A stretch of DNA of 64,000 nucleotides from Nitratidesulfovibrio sp. (GTDB lineage Bacteria; Desulfobacterota; Desulfovibrionia; Desulfovibrionales; Desulfovibrionaceae), in the NCBI RefSeq assembly GCF_040373385.1, contig NZ_JBDXXH010000001.1, positions 613,583-677,582 on the forward strand, given 5' to 3'. The translations under genes were made by a program, and so were the position numbers. This document shows positions 26,220 to 34,980 of this stretch, in pieces (the stretch's first letter is position 1; each line of letters begins with the position of its first letter). The notes under the pieces were generated by a model, which was not told where the DNA came from, ran no database searches, and saw only the letters and a list, made by a program, of their open reading frames with translations.

Positions 26220-26923
26220 TGGGCTACCGGGTCAAGGAAATCTTTCACTCGCTGCAAGGCGAGGGCGTGCACGCCGGGCGCGCCGCCGTGTTCTGCCGTT
26301 TTTCCGGTTGCAACCTGTGGACCGGGCGCGAGCAGGACCGGACGGATGCCGCGTGCCGGTTCTGCGATACCGACTTCACGGGCACCGACGGCTCCGGCGG
26401 GGGCGTGTTCGAGGATGCGCAGGCGCTGGCCGCTGCCATCCTTGCCGTTTTTCCGTATCCCCTGGCCCCTCCGGATTCCCTGGATACCCCGACCCCTCTG
26501 GACGGGAACGGCTGGCGGCCCTATGTGGTGTTCACCGGCGGCGAACCCGCCCTGCAACTGACCACGGACCTGCTGGATGCCCTGCACGCGCGTGGCTGCC
26601 AGTGCGGGGTAGAGACCAACGGCACCCTGCCCCTGCCCGCAGGGCTGGACTGGGTGACCGTCAGCCCCAAGGCGGGCACGCGCCTTGCCGTGACGCAGGG
26701 GGACGAACTGAAGCTGGTCTGGCCACAGCACGGCGTGGACCCCGCCGACTTCGCGGGACTGGCCTTTCGCCACTTCATCCTGCAACCGCGCGACGACGCG
26801 GGGCACGGGGCGGACGGCACTGCCGGGGGCGCGGATCACGTTGCCGCCTGCGTGCGCTATTGTCTGGAACATCCGCGCTGGCGGTTGGGATTGCAGGTGC
26901 ACAAGTTTCTGGGCATCCGCTAG
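26219..26923 (+). CDS. queE: 7-carboxy-7-deazaguanine synthase (radical SAM)
   Basis: Radical SAM enzyme turning 6-carboxytetrahydropterin into 7-carboxy-7-deazaguanine. The 234-residue product begins with the QueE signature YRVKEIFHSLQGEGVHAGRA. The cluster Cys lie in CRFSGCNLW and CRFCDTDF, giving the long-spaced CxxxxxxC...CxxC of QueE rather than the canonical CxxxCxxC. SAM-site elements VVFTGGEPALQ and GVETNGTLPLP follow. The start overlaps the queC stop by one base, so it is translationally coupled. Confidence 0.95.
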   Translation: MGYRVKEIFHSLQGEGVHAGRAAVFCRFSGCNLWTGREQDRTDAACRFCDTDFTGTDGSGGGVFEDAQALAAAILAVFPYPLAPPDSLDTPTPLDGNGWRPYVVFTGGEPALQLTTDLLDALHARGCQCGVETNGTLPLPAGLDWVTVSPKAGTRLAVTQGDELKLVWPQHGVDPADFAGLAFRHFILQPRDDAGHGADGTAGGADHVAACVRYCLEHPRWRLGLQVHKFLGIR

Positions 26924-27062
26924 ATGCCTTACCCCATGGCGTGAACGCCCCCGACACCCCGTGCGGTCTGGACATGATCCGGGACATGCCCGGACGTCCG
27001 CGCCGGGCTGCATCACCTTGACACCACGCCGTGCCCACACGGCTGACACACAGGCAGGACGG

Positions 27063-27431
27063 ATGGACATTTTCGTGACGCTTACCTTCGACGCGGCGCA
27101 CCGGCTGCCGTGCGTGCCGCAGGGGCACAAGTGCGGCAACCTGCATGGGCACACCTTTACCGTGGAAGTGCACGCGCGCGGCCCCGTGGGCGGCGATACC
27201 GGCTGGGTGATGGATTTCGGCGATCTGAAGCGGCTGGCGAAACCGGTCCTTGACCGGCTGGACCATGCCTATCTCAACGACATCCCCGGTCTGGAGAATC
27301 CCACCAGCGAATGCATCGCCCGCTGGCTGTGGCGCGAACTGAAGCCCGGCCTGCCGCAGCTGTGCCGCCTGGTGGTGCGCGAAAGCCCCACTTCCGGGGC
27401 GGTGTACGAAGGGGAAGGCGGGGCCGTGTAG
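27063..27431 (+). CDS. queD: 6-carboxytetrahydropterin synthase
   Basis: First dedicated step of queuosine synthesis, turning dihydroneopterin triphosphate into 6-carboxytetrahydropterin. The 122-residue product has the zinc His residues in DAAHRLP and NLHGHTF, and a catalytic Cys in GHKCGN. The later DHAYLND and ENPTSECIARWLW are typical of QueD. GCAGGACGG precedes the ATG. It completes the queC-queE-queD set and is closed by a strong bidirectional terminator. Confidence 0.96.
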   Translation: MDIFVTLTFDAAHRLPCVPQGHKCGNLHGHTFTVEVHARGPVGGDTGWVMDFGDLKRLAKPVLDRLDHAYLNDIPGLENPTSECIARWLWRELKPGLPQLCRLVVRESPTSGAVYEGEGGAV

Positions 27432-27474
27432 CCCGCCGGGGCCAGAGGCTCCCGCCAACGCGGAAAGGATGGAC

Positions 27475-27510
27475 GCACAAAGGGGCACCCCGTGGGGTGC
27501 CCCTTTGTGC
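27475..27510. terminator. Bidirectional terminator between queD and the carboxypeptidase gene
   Basis: Two perfect 17-bp arms (GCACAAAGGGGCACCCC and its complement) are separated by 2 nt. A run of A on one side and T on the other serves both convergent genes. Confidence 0.9.
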
Positions 27511-27547
27511 GTGCGGCGTCGTACGAAACCCGGCAACCAGGCGGGCA

Positions 27548-28984
27548 TCAGCCCTGCTTGTCTGCCACCTCGCGCGGGGTGGCCTTTTTGCCGGGAGCGG
27601 GGGTCTTGTCCGCCGTGGACTTGGTGGCGGAGGACTTTTTCCTGGCGGCCTTGGGGGCGGGTTCCTGGTCTTCCGTCTTGGCCACTGCCTTGCGTTCGGG
27701 CTGCTTCGCCTGGGCCTGCGCGCTGGCTTTGGTCCTGGTGGTCCTGGATGCGTCGGAAGCCTTGGCCGTGGCGGACGCAGTGGACTTGGACGCCTTCGGC
27801 GCGGCCTTTTGCCCCGTCTTGGCGGGGTCGGCCTTTTCCGCCGTGACGGCAGCCTTTTTCTTTTGGGATTTCTTCTGCACAGGTGCGGCCTTGGCACCTT
27901 CCGCAGTCTTGGCGGCAGCCACCGACGTCTTGCGCGACTTGGCGGATTTGGACGACTTGCGCAGTTCGGCGTAGGCCTCGCTGTTGGTCTTGTGCAGGGT
28001 CAATCCGTAGTCAGAGGGCTTCATGTCCGCCAGCAGCATGGAAACGGGCTTGCCGCCCCCGGCCACGGAGCGAAAGCCCGCTTCCACCAGCCGGTTCACT
28101 TCCTGGGCGCGGGCCTGGGTGGTTTCCGCGCCCAGCACCACGGCCAGCAGGCGGGTCTTGCCGCGCTTCACCGTGGAGATGATGTTGTAGCCGGAAGCGA
28201 ATACCCAGCCCGTCTTGAGGCCGTCTGCCCCTTCGCAGTTGCCGAGCAGGGGGTTCTTGTTGGTGGTGATGACCTTGTTGTGCTTGATGTACCGGGTGGA
28301 ATGGTAGCGCAGGGCTTCCGGATACTGGGCAAGGTAGGCGCGGGAAAGGGAAAGCATGTCACGGGCGGTGGTGTGCTGCCCGGCGGCGGGCAGGCCGTGC
28401 GGGTTGCGGAACACGCTGTTCTTCATGCCCAGCGCCCTGGCCTTGGCGTTCATCATCTGCACGAAGTTGTCCACGTTGCCGCCGATGTGTTCGGCAGTGG
28501 CAACGCTGGCGTCGTTACCCGAGGATACGGCCATGCCTTCCAGCAGATCGTCCAGGGTCAGGGTTTCCCCCTGCTTCAGGAACATGCGCGAACCGCCGGT
28601 GGAGAAGGCGCGGCGGCTGACCTTGACGGTATCCTTCAGCGATGCCTTGCCCGCGCGCACCTGGTCCAGGGCCACGTACATGGACAACACCTTGGTGAGC
28701 GATGCGGGGGGAATGGGCTCGTCGGCGTTCTGTTCGTAAATGATGCGCCCGGTGCTCATGTCCAGCAACAGGGCGGAGCGCACGTCGAGCGTTTCATGGC
28801 TGGTGGCGTGCGCCGCCACGGGAGCGGCGAGCAGCGCGGCAACCATCAGGGCCAGAAGCACAAGACCTGTCCGGCAGGTTTGGGCGGGCCGTGCGATGGA
28901 CCGGGCGGCAGGGGCCGCCGGGGTGGGGGATGCATGATGCTGGCGTGAGGCCATGTGGCCGGGAACGGTGCTGTGCATGCGCAT
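27548..28984 (-). CDS. D-alanyl-D-alanine carboxypeptidase (PBP5/6 type) with a histone-like tail
   Basis: Periplasmic low-molecular-weight penicillin-binding protein that trims pentapeptides in peptidoglycan. The 478-residue product has a signal sequence (hydrophobic core about residues 41-58), then SLTK (nucleophile Ser95, Lys98), SGN (155-157) and KTG (257-259). The first 330 residues look like a regular catalytic domain without the usual PBP5 C-terminal beta domain and amphipathic anchor. Instead residues 342-478 are a Lys/Ala/Ser/Thr/Pro-rich tail like histone H1 or AlgP. The start is uncertain among ATGs at 28984, 28978 and 28954. Confidence 0.92.
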   Translation of the reverse strand: MRMHSTVPGHMASRQHHASPTPAAPAARSIARPAQTCRTGLVLLALMVAALLAAPVAAHATSHETLDVRSALLLDMSTGRIIYEQNADEPIPPASLTKVLSMYVALDQVRAGKASLKDTVKVSRRAFSTGGSRMFLKQGETLTLDDLLEGMAVSSGNDASVATAEHIGGNVDNFVQMMNAKARALGMKNSVFRNPHGLPAAGQHTTARDMLSLSRAYLAQYPEALRYHSTRYIKHNKVITTNKNPLLGNCEGADGLKTGWVFASGYNIISTVKRGKTRLLAVVLGAETTQARAQEVNRLVEAGFRSVAGGGKPVSMLLADMKPSDYGLTLHKTNSEAYAELRKSSKSAKSRKTSVAAAKTAEGAKAAPVQKKSQKKKAAVTAEKADPAKTGQKAAPKASKSTASATAKASDASRTTRTKASAQAQAKQPERKAVAKTEDQEPAPKAARKKSSATKSTADKTPAPGKKATPREVADKQG

Positions 28985-30358
28985 GCGCTGTCTCGCCTTT
29001 CCGAGCCGGCCGCTCCGGGCCGGGAAACCGGTGTTTCAGGCAGCGCGCCATGCGCGCGCCCTCGCGATGCGTCGCCGGAATGCCGTGGCCTGGCCCGGCA
29101 GAACCTCCGGCATCCCCGCCTGTTCCGTTTCGGCAGGCCCGCCGCGTCGGGTTCGTCTGCCCGGTGCGGGGTGCCGATCCGGCAGTGGTTGGGGGTGTGC
29201 CGCATCACGCGGTTCGGACGCTGCCCGCTTCCAAGGGGCGGTACGTCCCGCTGCTTGTCATGTGCGTCGCCCGTGGCGCGCGTGGCTGGGCGCCGCATTC
29301 CGTCCGGAATGGTCGTGCGCCGATGTCCGCAATTAGCATTACTGTAGAGGGATGGCCATGACAAGCATTCTCTGATGGATGCGCAGAAAATTGCACGCGT
29401 CTGCCCCGTCGGGGAAGGGGGGGACAGGCCGATGAAGCGACCGGGAGTGCTTGGTGCGGGAGGCGGAACAGCGTGCGCCCCCTTCGTTGCAGGTCGTTGC
29501 ACGCCGGGACGCCACCGTTGCGTGCGCTTTTTTCGGGCGCGTGGGTAGCCGGAATTCCGGCATGTTGAATATTTTCTAGAGTTTGCCGAGTGTCGGGAGC
29601 TAGCCGTCAACCCGCGCAGTTGCTTGCCTTTCGATTGGCGAGGTGGTTCCGGGGGCAGGCACCTGCACGCCCGTTATTGCAAGCCGTGCCACAGTCGTTG
29701 TGCACCGCATTGCATTCACACCTTGACGTGGTGCAGTGGCGCCCCCCGCAAACAGGCAACGTGTGTCAGGCGATTCTGTTGCGGTTTGTCGGAACCCCGG
29801 TTCCGGATGAGGAGCGCGCATGCGCGTGGCAAGAGGCGCGGCTGCCCGTTGCATGGCGTGTGGCAGGGGGAGTGGGGCGGGTGCGTGAGGCAGTTGGCGG
29901 CGGGGGGGGCGCAGGCCAATGGTGGCCTGCCGGTGGTCGGGTGCCGGTCTTTTTCTTTCTGGGAGTTGCGAACAGCATGAAATATATCGATATATCGGGA
30001 TGGTGCGCAAAGCGATCGTGATTGCTTTTGATTGCGCAAGCAAGTGGTCGCTTGCGGGCGAGATCGCGCTAGTTGATCAACTAATCGCGCAATCATGCAA
30101 GATTGAGCAGTCAGTCCGCGCAAGGTTGCGCGAAGCGTCGAGATGTGGAGGTGAGCTTGTGATAAAAATATTTATCTTTAATTTGAGTGGGTTGTGATAA
30201 TATCTCAAGGCTTCTTCTCGTGTCGTTGTCACGCAATGGCACGGGCTGTGCTTTGTGGCTGGGCAAGGACGTCGAGTCAGACCGCCGAGCCGGTCCGGAT
30301 GGATGTCTTAACGGAAAGCGTGAACGCGGAGCGCAAACCTCCAACGGAGAGGACCGTC
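28985..30358. other. Long intergenic region, palindrome-rich at its right end
   Basis: Almost 1.4 kb with no convincing gene. The open frames have Arg/Pro-rich shadow composition and poor ribosome sites. A perfect 14-bp palindrome (GCCGGAATTCCGGC) lies at 29548-29561 next to an AT-rich patch. The right end (29980-30205) is clearly AT-richer than the rest of the window and carries several palindromes, listed separately. A short unannotated RNA gene cannot be excluded. Confidence 0.45.
29982..30203. promoter_or_regulatory. Palindrome cluster and probable promoter zone upstream of the first unknown paralogue
   Basis: Within 220 bp lie ATATATCGATATAT (29982-29995), TAGTTGATCAACTA (30070-30083), CGCGCAAGGTTGCGCG (30117-30132) and GATAAA-AATA-TTTATC (30161-30176). 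GCGCAA recurs at 30005, 30034, 30087 and 30118. A -10-like TAATAT is at 30198. This looks like an operator-rich control region, but no known regulator motif was matched. Confidence 0.45.
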
Positions 30359-30940
30359 ATGAACATCACCTTCGAAATCATCGGACAGAGCTGCGACCTT
30401 GCCCTGCACCCCGTTTCGCCGCAGACGGCCGAGGCCATCCGCACCAAGGGGCGCGAAATATACGCCGAAAAGTACATGAACTGGTGGCGCAAGGGGAACA
30501 CCCGCACCTTCGGCATGCGTCTTGGTCCCGACAGCCTGGTGCGCCTTTTCGTGGATGGCCGCCAGACTGAACTGGACGAAAGCCTGCTGTACCGTGACGT
30601 GACCACCATTCGCCGCCGCATGTATCTGAACAGCAAGGCCAAGTACCTTGCCGTGCTCGGCTATGACGACGAGTGGTGCGCCTTCAAGTGGATATGGCAC
30701 GACGTGAAGCATTTCGACCCCGCCGGGTTCAGCTTCCAGGTGCTGAACTGGGACCGCGTGATGAAGACGCAAGGGTACAACGTGGTGGACAATGTGTTCT
30801 ACGACGGCCACCTGGCGGATGACGATTCGTGGTGCAACCCCAGCGGGTTCACCCTTATCGACCCGATGATCATCGACCTTGCGGACGTGCGCCGCGAGGT
30901 GGAGGCCGAAAAGGCCGACGACAACAAGAAGGCGGCGTAA
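30359..30940 (+). CDS. Unknown conserved paralogue A (193 aa)
   Basis: Not recognised. The 193-residue soluble protein has no signal peptide or membrane segment. It is strongly similar to the gene at 31821. Shared blocks include SCDLALHPVSP, KGR.IYAEKYM, W.R.GNTR.FGMR, LDSKAKYLAV or LNSKAKYLAV, and NP.GFTLIDP near the end. It is rich in aromatic residues (many Trp, Tyr, Phe), with Cys12 shared. The C-terminal 20 residues are charged and probably helical. AGAGGA lies 5 nt before the ATG at 30359. Two hairpins end the transcript. Phage-structural, stress or secretion-related roles are all possible; none can be supported. Confidence 0.8.
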   Translation: MNITFEIIGQSCDLALHPVSPQTAEAIRTKGREIYAEKYMNWWRKGNTRTFGMRLGPDSLVRLFVDGRQTELDESLLYRDVTTIRRRMYLNSKAKYLAVLGYDDEWCAFKWIWHDVKHFDPAGFSFQVLNWDRVMKTQGYNVVDNVFYDGHLADDDSWCNPSGFTLIDPMIIDLADVRREVEAEKADDNKKAA

Positions 30941-31028
30941 CATCGCCGCATACAGGCACTCCCGGTTGGGGTTCCCGCCCGACCGTTCGTCAGACCCGCA
31001 CCCGTAGTAGCCCTACCCCTCCCTGCCC

Positions 31029-31059
31029 GAGAGCGGAGGTCCCCACACCCTCCGCTCTC
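31029..31059 (+). terminator. First hairpin after paralogue A
   Basis: GAGAGCGGAGG pairs perfectly with CCTCCGCTCTC around a 9-nt loop, about 90 bp past the stop. Confidence 0.55.
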
Positions 31060-31070
31060 CCCCTCCCTCA

Positions 31071-31113
31071 GGGCCCGCCGCCCGTAAGCGGCGGGCCCCG
31101 TCTTTTCTTTTTT
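31071..31113 (+). terminator. Rho-independent terminator after paralogue A
   Basis: GGGCCCGCCGC pairs perfectly with GCGGCGGGCCC around CCGTAA, followed by CGTCTTTTCTTTTTT. This is a strong terminator that isolates the two paralogues from each other. Confidence 0.9.
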
Positions 31114-31820
31114 CCGGCCTGCCGCCAATGGGCAGGCGTTGCGTTGGCTGCCAGTCGCCATACGGAATACAGTGATCGCTCACCATTTTTTTTAGCAAAG
31201 GAAAAAAATCACAATACATGTCGAAAAACACCGAAAAGCCGTGGGTTTCTGCGCAGGCGGGTTGTGCAATCAGTTTGGAATGGTGGTGGGCTGTTGCGTG
31301 GCGGGCTCTGGCGTGTTTACAAAAATAGTATGTAATTTCAGTAACAAGTACGCTGCGCGCGAATGAAGTGCCTGCTCGGCCGGAGAGAGTGAGCACGGGA
31401 TATTGCAATAGGTTGAGTTGACAAACAGCGAGTCAGGAGGCAGTGTGGGCTCGTCGTCGCTGTGTGAACAACCAGTACAAGCGATCCCGGTCCCCGTCCC
31501 TTCATCGGAACCTGCCCGTTCATCACGATGGAGGTGACACCTTCAGGCTTGCGGCCCCGTGCCGTGCCGGAAGGAGGCCGGACCGCTCCGCCTGACGCGG
31601 GGTGGCCCGGAGGGGGCAGGGGTGGCGGAAGGTGTTCGACACGGCTGGCGGCACGATGCGCGAGAGCGGCGCGGGGCACAGGCGGCGCGCAGTCCTATGG
31701 GACGGCGGACGGGCCCACCCCACATGCGATCTCACGGAGGGATCGCACGGCATCCGGGTTGCCGCACCGGATGCAGCCGGAAACCGAGAGGGCGCATCGG
31801 CAACGAAATGGAGTCCGATC
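31114..31820. other. Long leader/intergenic region before paralogue B
   Basis: About 700 bp. It begins with AT-rich patches (31165-31235, 31315-31350), where a promoter probably lies. A TTGACA is at 31419. AGGAGG at 31435-31440 precedes a possible 30-codon GTG frame (31445-31537) of unremarkable composition. Two hairpins, TGCGATC/GATCGCA (about 31727-31747) and GCATCCGG/CCGGATGC (31750-31774), lie just upstream of the start, suggesting a structured leader. Confidence 0.45.
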
Positions 31821-32372
31821 ATGAACGTTACCCTTACCATCTCCGGCAGAAGCTGCGATCTGGCTCTGCACCCCGTTTCGCCGCGTACGGCGCTGGCCAT
31901 TCGTGCCAAGGGGCGCAAGATCTACGCCGAGAAGTACATGGACTTCTGGCGGCGCGGCAACACCCGCAATTTCGGCATGCGCATCGAGGCCGACACCCAG
32001 GTGCAGCTCAGCATCGACGGGGCAGAACAGACCTTCGACATGGGCGCGCTGCTTGGCAACGTGTCTACCAGCATGAGCAACCTGTACCTTGACAGCAAGG
32101 CCAAGTACCTGGCGGTAATGGGCTTTGCCGAAGAAGTGTGCAGCTACACCTGGAGCTGGAACAACGTGGAAAGCTTCGATGCCGCCCGCTTCATGACCTG
32201 CATCACCGACTTCGGTCCGGTGCTGGGCAGCACCATGCGCGCCATCGACGAAGTGCGCTACGACACCCTGTGTGCCGACAACTTCACGTGGGGCAATCCC
32301 GGCGGCTTCACCCTCATCGACCCGGTGGTGCTGGATCTCGACCAGCTTCGCCGCGTGGCCCGCGCCGCCTAG
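31821..32372 (+). CDS. Unknown conserved paralogue B (183 aa)
   Basis: Not recognised. The 183-residue soluble protein is a clear paralogue of the gene at 30359, with about half the residues identical by eye and the same block order. It lacks the charged C-terminal tail of paralogue A and differs most in the middle (residues about 66-85 and 115-150). GGAG lies 7 nt before the ATG at 31821. It is closed by its own T-rich terminator, so it is a separate transcription unit. Two tandem copies, each with its own long leader and terminator, point to duplication followed by separate regulation. Confidence 0.8.
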   Translation: MNVTLTISGRSCDLALHPVSPRTALAIRAKGRKIYAEKYMDFWRRGNTRNFGMRIEADTQVQLSIDGAEQTFDMGALLGNVSTSMSNLYLDSKAKYLAVMGFAEEVCSYTWSWNNVESFDAARFMTCITDFGPVLGSTMRAIDEVRYDTLCADNFTWGNPGGFTLIDPVVLDLDQLRRVARAA

Positions 32373-32416
32373 CGCGTGCACCGCAGCGCCGTTCGGGGCG
32401 CAGAACGACCATACGA

Positions 32417-32444
32417 GGGGGGGCTGCAAGCTCCCCCTTTTTTT
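32417..32444 (+). terminator. Rho-independent terminator after paralogue B
   Basis: GGGGGGGCT pairs with AGCTCCCCC (one wobble) around GCA and is followed by seven T residues. The remaining 260 bp up to the antiporter show nothing else clear. Confidence 0.88.
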
Positions 32445-32707
32445 CGTGTGGGCAAGCCGACGCAACATCGTTGCGCCCCTGCCGTCAGGAGGGGCGCCTG
32501 CGGTTTTGCGGCATTCACTGCCGCGTTCACGAAGGAGCGGCAATGGCGTGTCGGATGCCGCAGTGTGCAGGCGTCGGGCTTGCAAGACGTTCCCCACGCG
32601 TGCCAGTATCGGCTCCGACAGAATGCGTCCCGGTCGCGCGCAGGCCGCCCGGCGCGACACACATCAGGCCCGCCGGGCCAAACATGCCGCATTGCACGGA
32701 AGGTACG

Positions 32708-34855
32708 ATGGAACTGCCTCTGCTCAAGGAATTCGTGGTCATCTTCGGCCTTTCGGTGGCCGTCATCTATCTTTGTCATTACGTGAAGGTGCCAGCCATC
32801 GTCGGTTTCCTGCTGACGGGCGTGGTGGCCGGGCCGCACGGCCTGGGGCTGGTCAAGGCCGCGCACGAGGTCGAGATCATGGCCGAGGTGGGCGTGGTGC
32901 TGCTGCTGTTCACCATCGGGCTGGAACTTTCGCTCGGCGAACTGATGCGGCTGCGCAAGCCAGTGTTTCTGGGGGGGCTGGCGCAGGTGGCGCTGACCAT
33001 CCTGGCCTTTGCGGGCGGGGCGGAACTGCTGGGCCTGCCGCACGGCACGGCGGCGTTCATCGGCTTTCTGGCCGCGCTGTCGTCCACAGCCATCGTGCTC
33101 AAGCTGTTGCAGGAGCGCGCCCAGATGGACAGTCCGCACGGGCGCATCTCGTTGTCCATCCTGATCTTTCAGGACCTGGTCATTGTGCCCATGATGCTGC
33201 TGGTGCCGTTTCTGGCGGGCAAGGGCGGCGAGGCCGGGCCTTCCCTGCTGTTCACCATGGCCAAGGGGGCAGGCATCATCCTGCTGGTGTTCCTGCTGTC
33301 GCGCAAGCTGGTGCCTGCCATGCTGCACCGCATCGTGCGTACCCGCAACCGCGAGGTGTTCCTGGTCTCCACGCTGGCCTTCTGCCTGGCCATCGCCCTG
33401 CTTACCTCGTCCATGGGCCTTTCGCTGTCGCTGGGCGCGTTTTTGGCCGGGCTGATCATGGCCGAATCGGAGTACAGCCACAGCGCGCTGGAAGGCATCA
33501 TGCCCTTCCGCGACGTGTTCACCAGCCTGTTCTTCATTTCCGTCGGCATGTTACTGGACCTTGGCTTCGTCATCGACCACCTGCCGCTGGTCATCGGCGT
33601 GACAGCGTCCGTGCTGGCGGTCAAGTGCCTGCTGGGCGGCGGCGCCACCCTGATGCTGGGCTATCCCCTGCGCCCGGCACTGATGGTGGGCCTGGCCCTG
33701 TGCCAGGTGGGGGAATTTTCGTTCGTGCTGGCCAAGGCGGGGGTTTCGTACGGGCTGTTCGACCGCAACGAGTACCAGTTGTTCCTGGCCGCCAGCATCA
33801 TGACCATGGCGCTGACGCCGTTCCTCATCGCCGGTGCCCCGCGCATGGCCGACGCCGCCGTGCGCCTGCTGCCCGCCGGGGCGCGGCTGGCCCGGCGCGG
33901 GGAGGAGGCGGCGGCGGAAGAGGCGGGCGGCGCGCACTGCGGCATGGACCTGACCAACCACCTGATCATCGTGGGTTTCGGCATCGGCGGGCGGCACCTG
34001 GCCCGGGCTGCCAAGGCGGCGGGCATCGACTACACCATCCTGGAGATGAACCCCGACACGGTGCGCACCTTTGCCGCCAAGGGCGAGCCCATTGCCTACG
34101 GCGACGCCTCGCACATCGCGGTGCTGGAGCACGCGGGCGCGTGCGCGGCACGGGTGCTGGCCATCGTCATTTCCGATCCGGTCGCCGTGCGCAGCATCAC
34201 CGACACGGCGCGCAAGCTGAATCCTTCGCTGCACATCGTGGTGCGCACCCGGTTCATCAGCGAGATAGCGGCCCTGCGCGACCTGGGCGCCAATGTCGTG
34301 ATCCCGGAGGAGTTCGAGACCTCCGTGGAAATCTTTACCCGGGTCATGAGCCGCTACCTTGTGCCGCGCGCCGAGATAGAACGCTTTGTGGAGGAAGTGC
34401 GCACCGAAAGCTACGACATGCTGCGTCAGGTGGACATCCGCACCGAATCGCTGGCCGCCCTTTCGACCTACTTCACCGATTTCGACCTGAGCGCCATGAC
34501 CGTGGAGGCGGGCTGCATGCTGGACGGCATGACCCTGCAACAGGCCGACCTGCGCCGCCTGCACGGCCTGACCCTGGTGGCGGTGAAGCGGGGCGAGGAC
34601 GTGCTGCCCAATCCGGACGGCACCCTGCGCCTGATGGCGGGCGACGTGGCCTACGTGTTCGGCCCGCACGCGGACATCGCGGCCAAGGCAGGGCTGTTCG
34701 CGGCGCGGCGGCGGGCCTGGGAGACGGGCGAAGAGGAGACGGGACCTTCCCTGGAAGCCACGCTGGCCGATGGTTCCGCTCCGGCGGAAGACGCGGGCGG
34801 GACGCCGGGCGGTTCTGCCGCTCCGGAAGGGGCGACGCCCGGCGAAACAGCCTGA
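32708..34855 (+). CDS. KefB-like monovalent cation:proton antiporter (CPA2) with TrkA domains
   Basis: Inner-membrane K+/H+ or Na+/H+ antiporter of 715 residues. Residues of about 1-390 form 12 or so membrane helices, with VGFLLTGVVAGPHGLG, TIGLELSLGEL, SSTAIVLKLL and the conserved SILIFQDLVIVPMM (Gln-Asp in the transport site). A Rossmann-type TrkA-N domain follows (HLIIVGFGIGGRHLAR, then GDASHIAVLEHAG). A TrkA-C domain (about 570-660) and a Gly/Pro/Glu-rich tail end the protein. AAGGT lies 3-4 nt before the ATG at 32708. Gating is probably by a nucleotide or thiol ligand at the TrkA-N domain, by family analogy. Confidence 0.93.
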   Translation: MELPLLKEFVVIFGLSVAVIYLCHYVKVPAIVGFLLTGVVAGPHGLGLVKAAHEVEIMAEVGVVLLLFTIGLELSLGELMRLRKPVFLGGLAQVALTILAFAGGAELLGLPHGTAAFIGFLAALSSTAIVLKLLQERAQMDSPHGRISLSILIFQDLVIVPMMLLVPFLAGKGGEAGPSLLFTMAKGAGIILLVFLLSRKLVPAMLHRIVRTRNREVFLVSTLAFCLAIALLTSSMGLSLSLGAFLAGLIMAESEYSHSALEGIMPFRDVFTSLFFISVGMLLDLGFVIDHLPLVIGVTASVLAVKCLLGGGATLMLGYPLRPALMVGLALCQVGEFSFVLAKAGVSYGLFDRNEYQLFLAASIMTMALTPFLIAGAPRMADAAVRLLPAGARLARRGEEAAAEEAGGAHCGMDLTNHLIIVGFGIGGRHLARAAKAAGIDYTILEMNPDTVRTFAAKGEPIAYGDASHIAVLEHAGACAARVLAIVISDPVAVRSITDTARKLNPSLHIVVRTRFISEIAALRDLGANVVIPEEFETSVEIFTRVMSRYLVPRAEIERFVEEVRTESYDMLRQVDIRTESLAALSTYFTDFDLSAMTVEAGCMLDGMTLQQADLRRLHGLTLVAVKRGEDVLPNPDGTLRLMAGDVAYVFGPHADIAAKAGLFAARRRAWETGEEETGPSLEATLADGSAPAEDAGGTPGGSAAPEGATPGETA

Positions 34856-34877
34856 TCCCGGTTTTGCAGAAAAGACC

Positions 34878-34910
34878 GCCCCCGCGAAGAAGCTCTTCGC
34901 GGGGGCATTT
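34878..34910 (+). terminator. Terminator after the antiporter
   Basis: GCCCCCGCGAAGA pairs perfectly with TCTTCGCGGGGGC around AGC, followed by ATTTGTTT. It also faces the convergent chemoreceptor gene. Confidence 0.88.
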
Positions 34911-34980
34911 GTTTGCAGAATGTTGTTGAAAGGCCAAGGCGCAGGAGGGTCCGCCAAAGTGTCATTTTGCCCGTTGGCGG

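Noticed and set aside
31445..31537. 30-codon GTG frame with AGGAGG upstream, before paralogue B
   Set aside because: The ribosome site is good, but the peptide is unremarkable and the spacing is only 4 nt. Kept as a note, not called as a gene.
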